From contig NC_071387.1 in assembly GCF_022682495.2 (NCBI RefSeq), positions 198,316,143 through 198,380,142 on the forward strand: a stretch of 64,000 bases of DNA, written 5' to 3'. The position numbers were made by a program, and so were the translations under genes. This DNA is from Desmodus rotundus (lineage: Eukaryota; Chordata; Mammalia; Chiroptera; Phyllostomidae). The notes beneath the pieces were generated by a model. The model was not told where the DNA came from, did not search any database, and saw nothing but the letters and a program-made list of their open reading frames with translations. Positions 1 to 12,800 of this stretch are shown piece after piece; the stretch's first letter is position 1; the number at the start of each line of letters is the position of its first letter.

Positions 1-303
1 CTGCAGATTCTGTATAACACTTATGCGTCAGATAACAGCTGCAGTTCTATTATGGGTCAAGTAGTAATTCCTTTTAATGAATAATACTAGAGATACGATT
101 TTAATTGCATAGTCTTTCAGGACCATTAAAAAAAATGAGAACCAGCTCTTTTCCGGAAGGCCCAGGTTTCCTCCTACAGAGCTCCAGGCCAATGGCCCTC
201 TCTCCTACCAGTAAGCATCAGCGTGACACACCAGTCCAGAGGTCAGGTTGGCCTCCTGTCCCAGTCTGCAAAATTCCTCTTTCACAACCACTGAACAGAG
301 AGG
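1..303 (-). other. MTMR12: MTMR12 3' UTR (partial)
   Basis: This sequence lies directly downstream of the TGA at 304-306. No AATAAA is seen on the minus strand; the only signal-like hexamer is ATTAAA at 78-73. The mRNA probably continues past the window edge, since the human 3' UTR is long. Confidence 0.75.
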
Positions 304-870
304 TCACACATCCCCTAGATCCACAAACTCATCTTCCCGTTTGGCCAGATCTTCTTCATCTCCCAAAGCTTTCCAACCACTGGTGGGCAAGACGGGCTTA
401 GAGGACGGTCGCTGCAGCAAAGCAAAAGGAAACAAAGAGGACAGGCGGACAGAGTTCCTCAGCAGGGAGGGGGCCTCTGCCTGGAGGGCCTCCTGGTGGT
501 GTCCCTCGTTGATTTTTGCTTGTAGGCTCTGTACTTCCTCCATCATTTCCAAGAGTTTGCTCATGGTGGCCACCGTGCCACCCCCCAGAATTTGGGCTTC
601 TGGAATCCAACGCAAGTAGCGCTGGGCCCAGACTCTGATTTCGGGCCCCTCAATGTGAGGCAACAACAGACCATGGTAGTCAGTGGGCTTGCTATGCCAG
701 CTGTCATAGAACTCTCGAAAGGTGTCTTGCAGCTCATCAGAAGAATTGATTAGTTTGCTAATCCTCTTGCCCAGAAGGTTTTTAATTAAATGATCTGTTT
801 CTTCCCTGAAAAATCCTCTTTTGGGAGATGACTTAGATTGAGTGAGTGGTAAAGAAAGCTGTCGTTGATG
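304..870 (-). CDS. MTMR12: MTMR12 exon 16 (last coding exon)
   Basis: Residues 559-746 and the stop. The acceptor is tctccaag before CAT CAA CGA; the exon starts in phase 0. It encodes a Ser/Pro-rich linker (SLPLTQSKSSPKRG), the end of the phosphatase-like domain (FREFYDSWHS, LRWIPEAQILGGG), a short heptad-like helix (MSKLLEMMEEVQSLQAKI) and an acidic end finishing FVDLGDV. The upstream residues MYFLSK in the open frame come from the intron. Confidence 0.97.
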   Translation of the reverse strand, partial: HQRQLSLPLTQSKSSPKRGFFREETDHLIKNLLGKRISKLINSSDELQDTFREFYDSWHSKPTDYHGLLLPHIEGPEIRVWAQRYLRWIPEAQILGGGTVATMSKLLEMMEEVQSLQAKINEGHHQEALQAEAPSLLRNSVRLSSLFPFALLQRPSSKPVLPTSGWKALGDEEDLAKREDEFVDLGDV

Positions 871-3800
871 CTTGGAGAGAAAATACAAATAAAAAATCTC
901 TGGTTAGCCTGACAGCATAGGTACTGCTGTTCCCATCAAAGAAAGAGGCATAATCCCGTGTTTACAAGTCAGGAGCCATCAGAATTGCTATGTAAATGCA
1001 AATTCATTAAAATGCTGTAACACAAGAGAGGGCGGGGCTTCCTATCTAGTTCGTGATGCAGATGTTAGCGGTACTACGTGTATACACAAATGGGTACAAC
1101 CAGATAATCCGGAGCAGCGCAGAAAGGCAAGCGCGACACAGGCGAAGCTGCCCACCCCTTCCACACTGTCACGGGGCGCCAAAGGGCACTAGGTACTTAC
1201 GAAGAACAGGTTTAACTTAAGACAGGGTGATGATTTAGGGGAGTTTGGGTGTGATGTCTACTCATTTCCTGTAGGGAACAAAATGTTTCCTTTTTGAGAA
1301 TACTGAGCTTCTGTAGTATTCTGAACACCTGCCAGGAAGCAGCACTGACGACCTAAAGATCCTACCCCTCCAATGAAATAACCTCAGAGGTCATCAGGCG
1401 TCCAGTGGGAATTCAAGCCTAAGTCAGGAAGTGCACTCGGACAACCAGTCAGGTGGGGGCAGAAGCACTCTGAGGAACCGACGAAATTGGACAGATGTTC
1501 TCACCTGACAAGCTGCAAGGAGGAGACTATGTGAGAGCTTTCACAGGGTTTCTGCCCCTTGGCAATTCCATCTGCAGCCAAGGCAAGGCGCTTTATTGTG
1601 GGTGTACTGGGAAAGGGCTGTGAAGGTGAGCACAGTGGCCAGAAGGTTATGGGGGATCTCTAGTGGCCACAGGAGAAGGTAGAAAAGGGGGGAAGCTGTT
1701 TCTCCCCAACTCTTTTGCTCTTCAGGTATCCATTTGAAATAAGAACAGACAAAAGTTTTACTCTTAGGCTAGACTTAAAACAACGCTCTAATCTATTTCT
1801 GTGAGTGGTTCTTCCTTGTAAAAAGGTTTCCTTTACTATAAAGGAAATATTTCCTTATTGCAGAATATGGAATAACAATTAAAATAAAAGGAGAAAGCCA
1901 AACCATCCACAAAATCCCAACTCAGAGCTGACTGGGATTTTTGACTTGACGGTCAGGGACAGGGAGCCAAGGGCCGGGAGCCAGCAGCCAGCCTCTCTTC
2001 TCCCCAGCGATCAGGGGAGCCGGAGTGGGTGGGGAATGAGGAAGGCAGGTGGGACCTCACAGCCACTGAGTGTTTACTGCCACCAGGCTCTGTGCTCAGT
2101 GGTTTGTATGCAATGACTTATCCAATTCTCAAAGTCACTATTAGCACCCCATCTCACGAATGAGGAAACTAAGGCACAGAGGTTAAATAATGAGCCAAGG
2201 CCCCAGATACCAAATGCCAAAGGTGGTTTTTCACTCACAGACAGTCTGGCTGCAGAGTGTGTGCTCCTAACAGAACTCTACTTGTCCTGAAAGCCCCTTC
2301 TCTCTGTCCCCTAAGTCAGTGATTTCCAACAGGTATGCCGCAAGAATTTTTGAAACATGCGGTACCTGACTATTTAGTCGGGGGGGCACTGACCTCTTTT
2401 CCCTTAGACCGTCAATAAAAAAAATGACGACAGCCAACCCAACAATAGCCATTTGGTTTGAATGAATCAAAAGTATACCTATTTTTTGTCCAGAAGGCAA
2501 AATATATATAATTTTGGTGTGCCGGGAGATGAAAAAGTTGGAAACTGCTGCCCAAAGTGAATAGTGTCCAAGATGAGCTGGGTGGGAACGGCACCACACA
2601 CCTGCGGCCTGAGCAGGCCCCTGGCCTCCCGCAGTCATTCACAGAGCAGCACTTCCTGCCACAGCCTCTTCAGTCTCTACGGAACTTCTCCAAGGCCGTC
2701 CCTCCACTCAACGAGGGGCTCCAGGCCTGACACCTGGTCTCCTAACCCAAAGGCTTCAAAGTTCCCAGCTGCCCCAGCCCCAAGTGCACCTCATCTATTA
2801 CAGTCTGAGACTGGCCAACCCTTTGGTCAAACCCCTCCCACTGGTCAGCTCCTGGCGGCTAGGCTATCTGCCCCTACCTACAAGGAGAAGGAACAGTTAA
2901 AAAACTCGATCTGGGCAGAGAAATGCAATCCAGTCTTACAGGGCAGAGCCTTAGTTTCCTCCAGTGCAAAAATAAGAGTAAGGCCTTGCCACCTCTGAGG
3001 TCCCTCACCCACTGGCCTGGGGCATCTCTGGGATCCTAACCCGGCTATCACGAGAAGTGCGCATGCAGCCACCAGGGGGCAGAGCACATGAAGAAAAACT
3101 GACCTCTGGCGAAGCAGTTCTGGAGCTCAGGGAGTTCTGGTCCAGCTGGCGGGAAAGAGGTTAAATCTGTGGGGGAACATCCCCCCCACCCCCCGGCCTA
3201 AGGACCCTCCAAAGGCCAAAGCAGCAGCTCTAAGTTGGCAGATGGCACCTCTGAGAGCACTGGCTTTGGCTCACCCGGGTCCCCAAGCCTCTTTAGAATG
3301 CAGCCACCTCCCACACCAGAGCCAGCCAGGCCCCCTGGAGCCCTCACAGGCAGGCAGGATCAGAAGTATGGCCTGGAGGGGGAAAGGCAGCGACAAGCAC
3401 TGACTTGGGATTTGCCTTCCTGCTCTTCCCTTTGTGGGGTCTTTGGGGGAGAAATCCCAGGCCACGAAATGCCATGTAAATCGTGTATCTAGGGAACTTT
3501 GGGGTTTTACTAACCAGTAAAGTCAGGAACAAACACTTACGTGAAACCCAAATAACTTGGCACTTGAAGCTGACAGCTCAGGACCAAACCTGGGCTGGGC
3601 CCGTTTGTAAATATTGGAACCCAGCCACACCCACTTGCTCAGGGGCGGTCTGCGGCTGCCTTTGTGCTACCACAACAGAGCGGGGGAGCTGTGCCAGACA
3701 CCCCACAGGCTTGGACGGGAAAGTTTTAGGTGCACCTCATGCAGAAAGGTCTAGCCATTGAAGACACGAACTGGTACAGACAGAGTAAAGCCCCACAATC

Positions 3801-6800
3801 ATGTTCCTTTGCCCCCCCAGCCACGTGCTCAGGTAGATGCACGACTCCACGCAACACACACATTTTGGCAGCAGCATCCCCAGTGACATTCAGCACAGGG
3901 CCATGTCTCATCGGGGCAAAGGATGATTTGCAGAAAGCAGGGGATTCTCTTGGACCCTGACAGTTTGCCCGCCACAAATCTCAACTCTGCAGGCTGCTTC
4001 CAGAATCCGTATGTGACTTTTAGCCTTACATACATGGGGGGAAGGTGAAGGGGGCTAGGCATGTGGACATCTTACTTTGAGGCGCATTCCTTTCCGCTGG
4101 CCTTTGTCCACTTTTGGCTTTTCCACATACAGAGGGTTTCTGAGCAGTGTTTGGGCTTTGGGTTCGAACTGCACGGACCAGTCCCAGACGGTGAGCAGGC
4201 TCAAAGGCTTGCCTTGTGCGTCCTGGCCTTCCCTGCCCTGCCAAGACAAGCACAGGTCACGCCGGCCTCCAGGGGGCCGAGGAGAGCAAACACACGCCTC
4301 AGAGACAGGCACCAGGAAGGCGCTCCCACGCCCTGAGAAGGACCACTCACAGCACTTCACTTTCAAAGGCTTGTTCACCAGGCTCGGGTGGGGGAGGAGG
4401 AAGGGAAGAAGGACACATACTTTTCCAGCCAGTCACATGCCAGCCAGTCTTGGGCACTTCCACAACCACCTGTGAAGTCACTATTATTTTTGCAGTTTTA
4501 CATCTGAGGAAACTGAGGCCCAGAAAACTAAAGTGAACTGTCTGAACGAAGCTGATGGGAGGCAGGGCTGGGACCCGACACTGGGGCTGTGTGCCTGAAA
4601 GCCCAGAGTCTGTGCTTCCCACTCACCGTGGGATTTGGCAAACTCCCCCCCAGAAGGCTGGCAGAGCACCGAGGCTGGTGAGAGTTAAACCCCCGGCAGC
4701 ATGGTCTGAGGGAAGTGCCAGCAAGGCTTCCCTGCTCTGCCTCATCACCGTTCTCTTCAGAGTAACCCCACGTATCAGGCAAATGAAAGAGAAGGCGTCT
4801 GGTCGGACCGCCTTTACAAAGGGTGTTCTAATTCCGTTCAATTCCCCAACTCCAACATTTGCCCCCAGCTCCAGTATTCACTGTGTGACCGAGGGCGAGT
4901 TACTTATCCTCTCTGAGCCTCAGCTCCTGAGGGATAATGATAATAATAATACAGATCCACAGGGTGCTGTGAGGGTTAAATACCAACACTCAGAAAGCAC
5001 TCTGAATAGGGCTTCGTACATTAGCACTGTTAAATCTATCTCATTTTTATCATCAACCTCATTACATCCTACTTGTGGGACACAGCTTCTCCAACACAGG
5101 TTCCTAAGAGGGACTCTTACCATGTTAGTTTCTTTTTGATAAGGCGAATTGAAGAAGAAGGTGCTGAAAATAGGTATGTACAGGCTATCTGACAAGACAG
5201 TCAGGTAGGTCTCTGTGAATTCAAATGCTGGGGGATGCTGGTGCACCAGCTGCCAGACGCAGTCCAAGAAAAGCAGGAACACAGGAACCTACGTGAAAAT
5301 AAGACACACATTACTGAGCGGGCACTCAGGGTCCGACACCAGCCGTGTCACCGCTGTGGAACCACCACTGCTGCGCACTGCAGGCTCTGGGCAACACTGC
5401 CACCTCCGTTCCATCCCGAGCGGTAAGTGTGCTCGACTGGGATCACATGCTCATGGATCAGTACCACTGTTCGCCAGTGCCTGTCCGTGCGACGTTTCAA
5501 AGCTAAACTATGTAAAATCTCACTGCTGATCAGCACTAACAGATGAGCGTTGTAGCTGGTTTGACAGGAAACACTAACTTTGAACCCCAATTGAGTGCAA
5601 TGTTATTTCCCCCAAAAGAATTCCATTATTCTTCTTAGTCAATTTTATTTTTTTTTATTTTTTTATTTTAGTGTGTTATTCCTTTATTATGAATGCATAT
5701 AACCATCTATTTCAGTTAACTATATGTTTATGTAACAAAATAATTTTTTTAAAAATTTTTATTGTTATTCAATTACAGTTGTATGCCTTTTCTCCCCATC
5801 CCTCCACCCCACCCCAGCTGAACCCACCTCCCTCTTCTTAGTCAATTTTATTACCAAAGAAAATGATATTCAATTCTTTTGAATTTTGTTAACATCCACT
5901 TCTCCACCCCCAAATGACAGCCCAGAAGACAGAGGACAGGAGAGAAGGCACGTGCAGCAAAAAAAGATTTTCTAATATTTTTCACAAAGGTATTTTAACT
6001 GCTTGGCCTCCTTTATTACCTACCGAGAGGCAAGCCATACGTTAGTAAAGAGAGTAGTTTTCTAGGGAGCTTCGTCATTCACCAAGTGCTTATCTCTGAG
6101 CCACCGGTGACCCTGCAGGTGACAGCCTCTCCCTCACAGAGGCTGGCCAAAGTCTCACACACAGCTCACGAGAGAGACACAGGTTTGGAATCCAACTCCT
6201 GAATCAAAGTCCAGTGCTGCATCATTTATATCACAAAACAGATCGCCAAGTTTTCCTTCAAAACTCTATTACATCCATGCTAAGAAGCATTTATATTGCA
6301 ATTTTACTTCATACCTCATGTTATGCTCAATCCCGTTAAAGAGAGTGAAAAATATCTGAACCTCATTGTGCAGTCAGGAAAATGGGCTGGGAAAGCAGGG
6401 GAGACTTCTCCAAGGGCTGGCTGAATAGCGGATCAGAAGTTCTCAGCCTTTTCCCCGTTAGACGTGATGCCTGTCAGTCCCATGTTCTCAGATATGAAAA
6501 CATACTCTTCCCCACACACTTATCAGCTCTCTCTGCCCATCGTATTATTTGAGTCCATAAGCTTTCCCATTAAGTTCCCAGAAAGGAAAAGTCCATTCCA
6601 TGAATGGAAGACGGTGATTTCCACTCAGCTCAGGGGGGTACGGATGAGGACAGGTCAGGCCTGAGAGGGGCCTTCCAGGAACACGCCAGGGCTTTAAGGG
6701 CAAGAGCCACGGCTCTCCAGTCACACAGCATGTATGTCAGGCTGTTCAGCACGGCAGACATGCTTATTATCTGGAGTAAGAACCACGAGTCACGCTACCA

Positions 6801-9800
6801 GCATGTGGTAGCTCTGCGGGTGATTTAATTAAAGACAGTGCCGTTTTCATTTTTCCTTCCACGGTCATTAATGATATAGTCCAAGGCATCTCTGTACAGC
6901 TGCAGCTGAGACAAGCAGAACACCACGATGTGGGGGGCTCGCTCCCACCAACCAACTATAATGCTAACACCGCCGCGCTCGACCTCGGAGGGAGGCCCAG
7001 GCCTACAGCGGCTCACAGCGCCAGTGCAAGAGGTTGCGCACCTTTCACGGACACAGCACGAGGGCCCTGGTGACAGGTGATGCTAACGTCACCCTCCGCT
7101 TTATTTTGAAAAGGTTTATGTGCAAGGAAAAGTCATTTTATGTCATGTATTTTCTGTAGAAAACTTGTATGTCAGATATTTTTTTCTGTGAAGACTAAGC
7201 AGAAAATAGAAGAGTCTCTCTCACTGAGTCAGTTTTTATTTCAGTTTTACAAATCAATATTACTCCCACCATGAAATAGGTCTGCACCCTTGGTGCACAC
7301 AATTAAGAAGAAAACATTCTGAACACACCTGCTAATATCTCTTTCCTCTGGGAAGGGTTTCAACATTGTTTAAAGACTCAATGTCATCAAACGGTGAGCT
7401 GATCACAGCCTTCCTACTGAGTGCAGGAAGTGTGCACTCAGTACCCCCACATCGGAGGACAGGGATTAAGAGACTGGGCCCTTCTCCCCACGACTGGCAC
7501 TGCCTGCGATGAGGACACTCACCTCCTCCTTGTCACTCTGACGGAGATGGTTGCAGCGGTCCAGGAAACAGTGCCCGCCCATGACCCACTCCTTTTGGAT
7601 GAGGCTCTGGAAGCCCGCGCTGGTTCTACAGTGGGGGTCCATCATCACTTGCACCAGGGAGGAAACGAGGCAGCAGAGGTCAGAAGCGTTCTCCTCTGGG
7701 AGGGGCCCGGGAGCAGTGCAAAGAGGAAGGAGGATATGAAATGTTAAACACTCACAAAGAGCACTCACACTCACACAGCTAACAGCAGGGTCACCAACGC
7801 CAAGGCCTGCTACTGACAGTCAAGCCCTAATTCCCTAAAAATGGGCCAATGACGAAAAGGGGCAGTGTTTTCAGACTGAGGCAAACTGCTGCAAGCCGGC
7901 CTAACAGGGGCCTAGCACACACTGGCAGGAAACACAGACCAGCTCACTGAGCAGGTGAACGCAGCACTGCAAACCCACTGTTGGCGTGTGGGCGTCCAGG
8001 CAGGCCGAACGTTGAGGGTGGGTCATCCACAGAATGGCGACCTGCTGGGCTCTGCAGACCAAGCTAAAAACCCTCCGGGAGGGTGTGTCCAAGTCTCCAT
8101 CACCCAACCCACTGTTCCGAGGCTCTTCCTCCACTCCCTCTGCTCTGGAGGAAGCTGAGTATCTATCTCTGGACTGCACCTAAATGCTCCTATTCTCCGC
8201 TCCAAGGCTCTTCCTGTTTCTGTCTGAGAAGCAGAAGCTCTCCGTGGCCTACTTCCACGTGCCCACCCCGGAGTCACTCTACAAAGCCCATCTGGTGACG
8301 ATGCCATTCAAATACTCGTTTAACATTCATGACTCGTAGCAAATAAAAACATCCATCTACATGCATGCACTTCTGTCTTGAGAGTTTTAAGATCCTAAAA
8401 GTCAGGGTCTGACATCCCCAGAGTTTCCTCTTTACAAAATGAAGAAGTGCAATTCGAGCTGCTATTTTAGAACATCCACGAGGATGATGGTGCTGGTCTT
8501 ACTGGGATAAGAGAAACTAAGAACGTGCCGTGAGCAGGGAGGTGTTCACGCCCTTCAAACTCTCACTGTGGCCTCAGAACCACGAGGCGCCAAGGGGCCA
8601 GGCTGTCACACGCGCTTCTTTTTCTCTGCCAGGAAATAAGCCTGAGCTACACACACACACAGGGCGAAAAGAAACATTTTCACTTTTGACTTCCTAGTGC
8701 TATCAGTGTTCAAAACAAGTCTCACCTTTTAAGGGGCTCTGCCTTCTTGCTCCTAAAGGGTGCTGGGCAGCACACCCATGGGTACTAGGAAGAGGAGCTA
8801 GGAAATGAGATTTCAGACTAGAGACAACTCAGCAGTCCATCTAGGAGCAAGTGACATCTCAGCCACACCGGCCAAAGGTCTGCATTTCATTTTATGCAAC
8901 TGTGTGATCATCGCAGGCAGGCCCTGGGCCTTCCACCTCTCAGACCCCAGTCTTTACCCCACTACTTTTCACCAGTTAAAACTCTATTCTGTTGTGGCTG
9001 GGTAGGTCTTTTTCAGTAAGATGCTTAGGCCAACTCTCCAATTAGACTGTAAACTTCTAGAAGGCAGAAGTATGGAGCTCTGCACGACAGGTACTCAGTA
9101 AACGTATTACAAGTTAAGCCAGCGAGCCAGCATCAGATGATACAGATGCCACAGGCAGATACCTTTTCCGATCTGCTCATAAAAGCAAACCCTCACAGCC
9201 ACAGAGCAGGCCGGAGAAATGACGAGAGCTCCAGGGTACAGCAGCACGAGATGATCTACCAAATGTGAAACATGGGGCTCTAAGAACCTAAAATGTTCTC
9301 AACAGCAGACCTTATCTTAGCTCACGCCGACCCAGTTCCAGCAGTATCTTTGCTGTGAGGCAGCTCACACTTGCTTTCACACACTGTGAAGGTCTGTGCC
9401 CTGTCCTCCCATACAGCAGGTTAAGCCCACTGAGGAAAAGGAAGTCACGGACCACAAAGTTTCTACGGCAACTGCACGAGGTTGTTGAACACAAACACAT
9501 ACAAATAACAATTAAATCACCCATGGGTCTCTTTCTAGAATAGGGATTATCAAAGATTATAACTTTAACCAAGCTGAGTTAATATAAAACAAAATCCAAA
9601 ACATTAGGAAATGTGAGCTTTGGTAAAAATACCAAACAATTCCTTCTTGGGCTGTGAATAGATCTGCCGAGTTCTAAGTGAAATAATTTATTTTTAAACT
9701 GTAACACTGAAATCCAACACAAAGGACTCTGAGGTCAGGGTAGGAGAGACTGGGAAGGACTGCTACCCTAGTTCATCCCTTGCTCAAGACGATCCCAATC

Positions 9801-12800
9801 ACACAGACCTGTGTCTACAGAATGAACCTCCAGGGAAGCACAATGGAAACCACACCTGGTGCTGTAGGTACGTTACCTAAAAGAAGGACGTTCACGCTCT
9901 GTGCCTCTAGACATTCTATGATCTCTATTGCTTTCTTCAGGCAACGTCTAGATGGAAAAGGGACAGAAAAAGGGGCGTTAGTTCTTGAGCTTGGCATTGA
10001 AACTATAAGAACTTTAGAAGATAGTCTGACTTGATCTTCAGTTTTCCATCTTATTTTTGCTAAAAGCCTCCAAAGGGAACAAATCACCATTTATACTATT
10101 CAGATACTGCAAGACACTCATTTTGCCTACTAGAAACTTAAAATCTTCAGAAGGAAATCCCCAAATTGATATAAAAATGCTCCTAGGTGATTTCTAAACT
10201 AGAAACTCTTTGTGAGGACCCAGACCCGAGTCCGGCGTGAGTCCCAGTGAGGCCCACAAAGGCGCACATCTGGGGAATGTGCTGCACGTCCACGGTGTTT
10301 AATTCAAAGACAGCTCGAATTCGGTCAGTGTGGCCGGAAAGATCCAACATGCCCAGAAACCCTGCGTGTCCCTCTCTAGACGCACTCTTCCCTCTGAGAC
10401 TGTGGCCACCCTAGGCAGCTCTGACTTAGAACGAGGAGGGCCTCACACGTGCTGCTCTCTGCCTACAGTGGCGCCACCCCTGCCCCGACTCTTCACCTGG
10501 TTAAGGACTTTCCACCTTCTCTCTGCCTCACAAAAGGGGAGGTTCTTTTATGACACTTATCACTGTTTGCATAACACATTCAAGCTATAATCCATGCTCT
10601 CTAAAGCATATTGGTTAGTACGCATGGAGGGCCGAAGCCCCTCTCCGCCATATGGAGGGCACAGCTGAGAGAGAAGAGAATGCCAGGCGAGGCACGAGGG
10701 ACAATTCCTCTCTCCTGAAACCTGTTCCCGGATCGAGGCTGTTCTCTCACCCCAGTCATCATTTCTGCTCTGTGCCACCCCCGCCTTTGCCCTCTCCTCT
10801 ACTTCCTGGCAACAGGGAGAGGCTATTCCAAACATGAAAGCGAATATAATTCTGTTCTCTGGGAATCTCGACCTAACTCTAAAACCCAAAACGACAAATT
10901 GACATTAATCATGATTTCTAAAAATGTTTAATAGGTAATATACATTTAAGACACCGAATTCTAAAAAGTTCTGATCAAATGTGCACACACATAATAGGTA
11001 ACAAATGTAAAAGCATGAGCCCTGAATAGAAGACATGATGTAAGAATAGTTAACTGTGAAATATAAAACACTTAAATTTTTTGTCAATTTGCTTTACTAC
11101 TTTGAATTAGAGAAGTATAACATCCACAAGCAATCAATGGCTTGAAATACCTGATTATGTCAAGCCAGCTGCTACTTTCCAACAGAGAAAACCACTTTAT
11201 ATCTGTGTCCCAAAATTCAGTACTGTTATCTGGGGGGAAAAAGGAATAAAGAAGTCAGGTGGTTCGCTCCCACGCCTGCCACAAAAACCTGTGCTACTCA
11301 GCCACGCCGCTCAAGTGCACATCCAGACACCAGTCTCCATTTTAAGTAAAGGGTGTTTCAAAACATCAGCTGAAACGGTGCTTCCGCTGCAAAGCCCTGG
11401 AAGGCTGTGGCAGTCAAAAACAGATTTTTACTGCACAAATAAAAAGTGCCTACAAGGCGGAACTGGAGCCACGGTCCACCCTGTAACTCAACACAGGGAG
11501 TGGTACACTTCGGGCAGAGACCGTGGACATCCGGTTGCTGCTCCCAGAAGTGGAAAGGCAACCGATACATCCTGGTGCCACTGAGGCCTCAGGGGCAGCC
11601 CCGGCTCCTGTTGAAATCCTGATTACACAAATACAGGCACCTTGCACATCACTACACAGTGTCCCCAACCCACCTGGAACAGAGAGCCCCGCATTTTCCA
11701 GAAGCCTACTACTTCAAAGCGGCAAATTTAAATCAAAGGCAGATACCCCCACAGGTCCTGGACGATGAAAACAAAAGTGGAGAATCACCGTCCTGTATCA
11801 ACTCATAAAATTTCTTACTCCCTCCGCCAGGTCCCTGCTTTTTATCAACCCGCTTCGTAACATGCGTCACGCTGCATTTCAGTTAGAGGTGTCTACTTCC
11901 GGTTCCCTTGGCGTCACATTCATTTTTACCTCCAGTGCCTCCCACAGTTTGTACATAGTGGGACCTCAGTAAACACCAGCTGAATAAATCAATGAACCCT
12001 AAATTAGTGAGGCTTTGCTAGGCTAAGAAGTCCAAGTTAGGAAAAGTTACCTGTGTGGCAAATCTCAGGGTAAAGACTCATTCAAGGATGAAAGGAACTA
12101 ATAGCCAACTGAGCTTGATTAAATATGACTCAAGTTCTAAACTGTTCATAGTGGGCGGCCTAGGCAGGGAAGAGAGGGTGGCTGGGATGAGCATATTTCA
12201 CTTTCTACTTTGTACATTTCTGATTAATTAAAAGTTTTTACATTGATATATATACACATACACATAGAGATACATATGTGTGCATATATATATTCAATCA
12301 GAAAACAAAGTAAAATCATTCCACTTGGGTGAGCGGAGTCCCTTCAATAGGGCACTGAGAAAACCACAGCAACCGTTCACTTGTTGCACCCCTGCAAGCC
12401 AGCCCACGAGCACAGGTACTGCGCGGTCCCACCACTTTCATGCGGAGAAGCCCCAACGTTCACCACTGGGCGACGGCGTACTGAGGACAGGAGAGAAGGG
12501 GATGGGTGGCTCTGTGTGCACTGCCGTGAGAAGGGAAAGAGCCTGAAGGAAAATGGAGGGGAGCGTGGCAAAGGCAGCCACCCTTGGCTGCCAGCCCCTC
12601 CATGGCACGACCTCGGCCCTCCCAGGCAGGACCACAAGGAGCCCCGGGAAGGGCACGACTTCCACCTGGTCCACTAGGTGTGTCTTTCTCCATTTAACTT
12701 GGCCTTCTACTCACCTATCAGAAACAGCTGTTTAAACTTAGAGTACGCAGTCTGGATATCCTGCAGGGATACGAAGTTGCTTGATAGGTCTTCAGTTTTG

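Larger units (their letters stand above)
871..4075 (-). other. MTMR12 intron 15
   Basis: Donor GTAAGA at 4075, acceptor AG at 872-871. It holds an antisense MIR near 2065-2215 and a hAT-type MITE at 2317-2550. I recognise nothing else; the open frames at 2564-2998 and 3235-3761 look like chance reading of GC-rich intron. Confidence 0.85.
4238..5120 (-). other. MTMR12 intron 14
   Basis: Donor GTAAGA at 5120. It contains two MIR-like fragments, antisense at about 4465-4600 and sense at about 4846-5020. Nothing else is recognised. Confidence 0.85.

Noticed and set aside
4555..5139. A 194-codon plus-strand open frame
   Set aside because: It runs through a MIR fragment and the antisense of exon 14, so it is a shadow frame.
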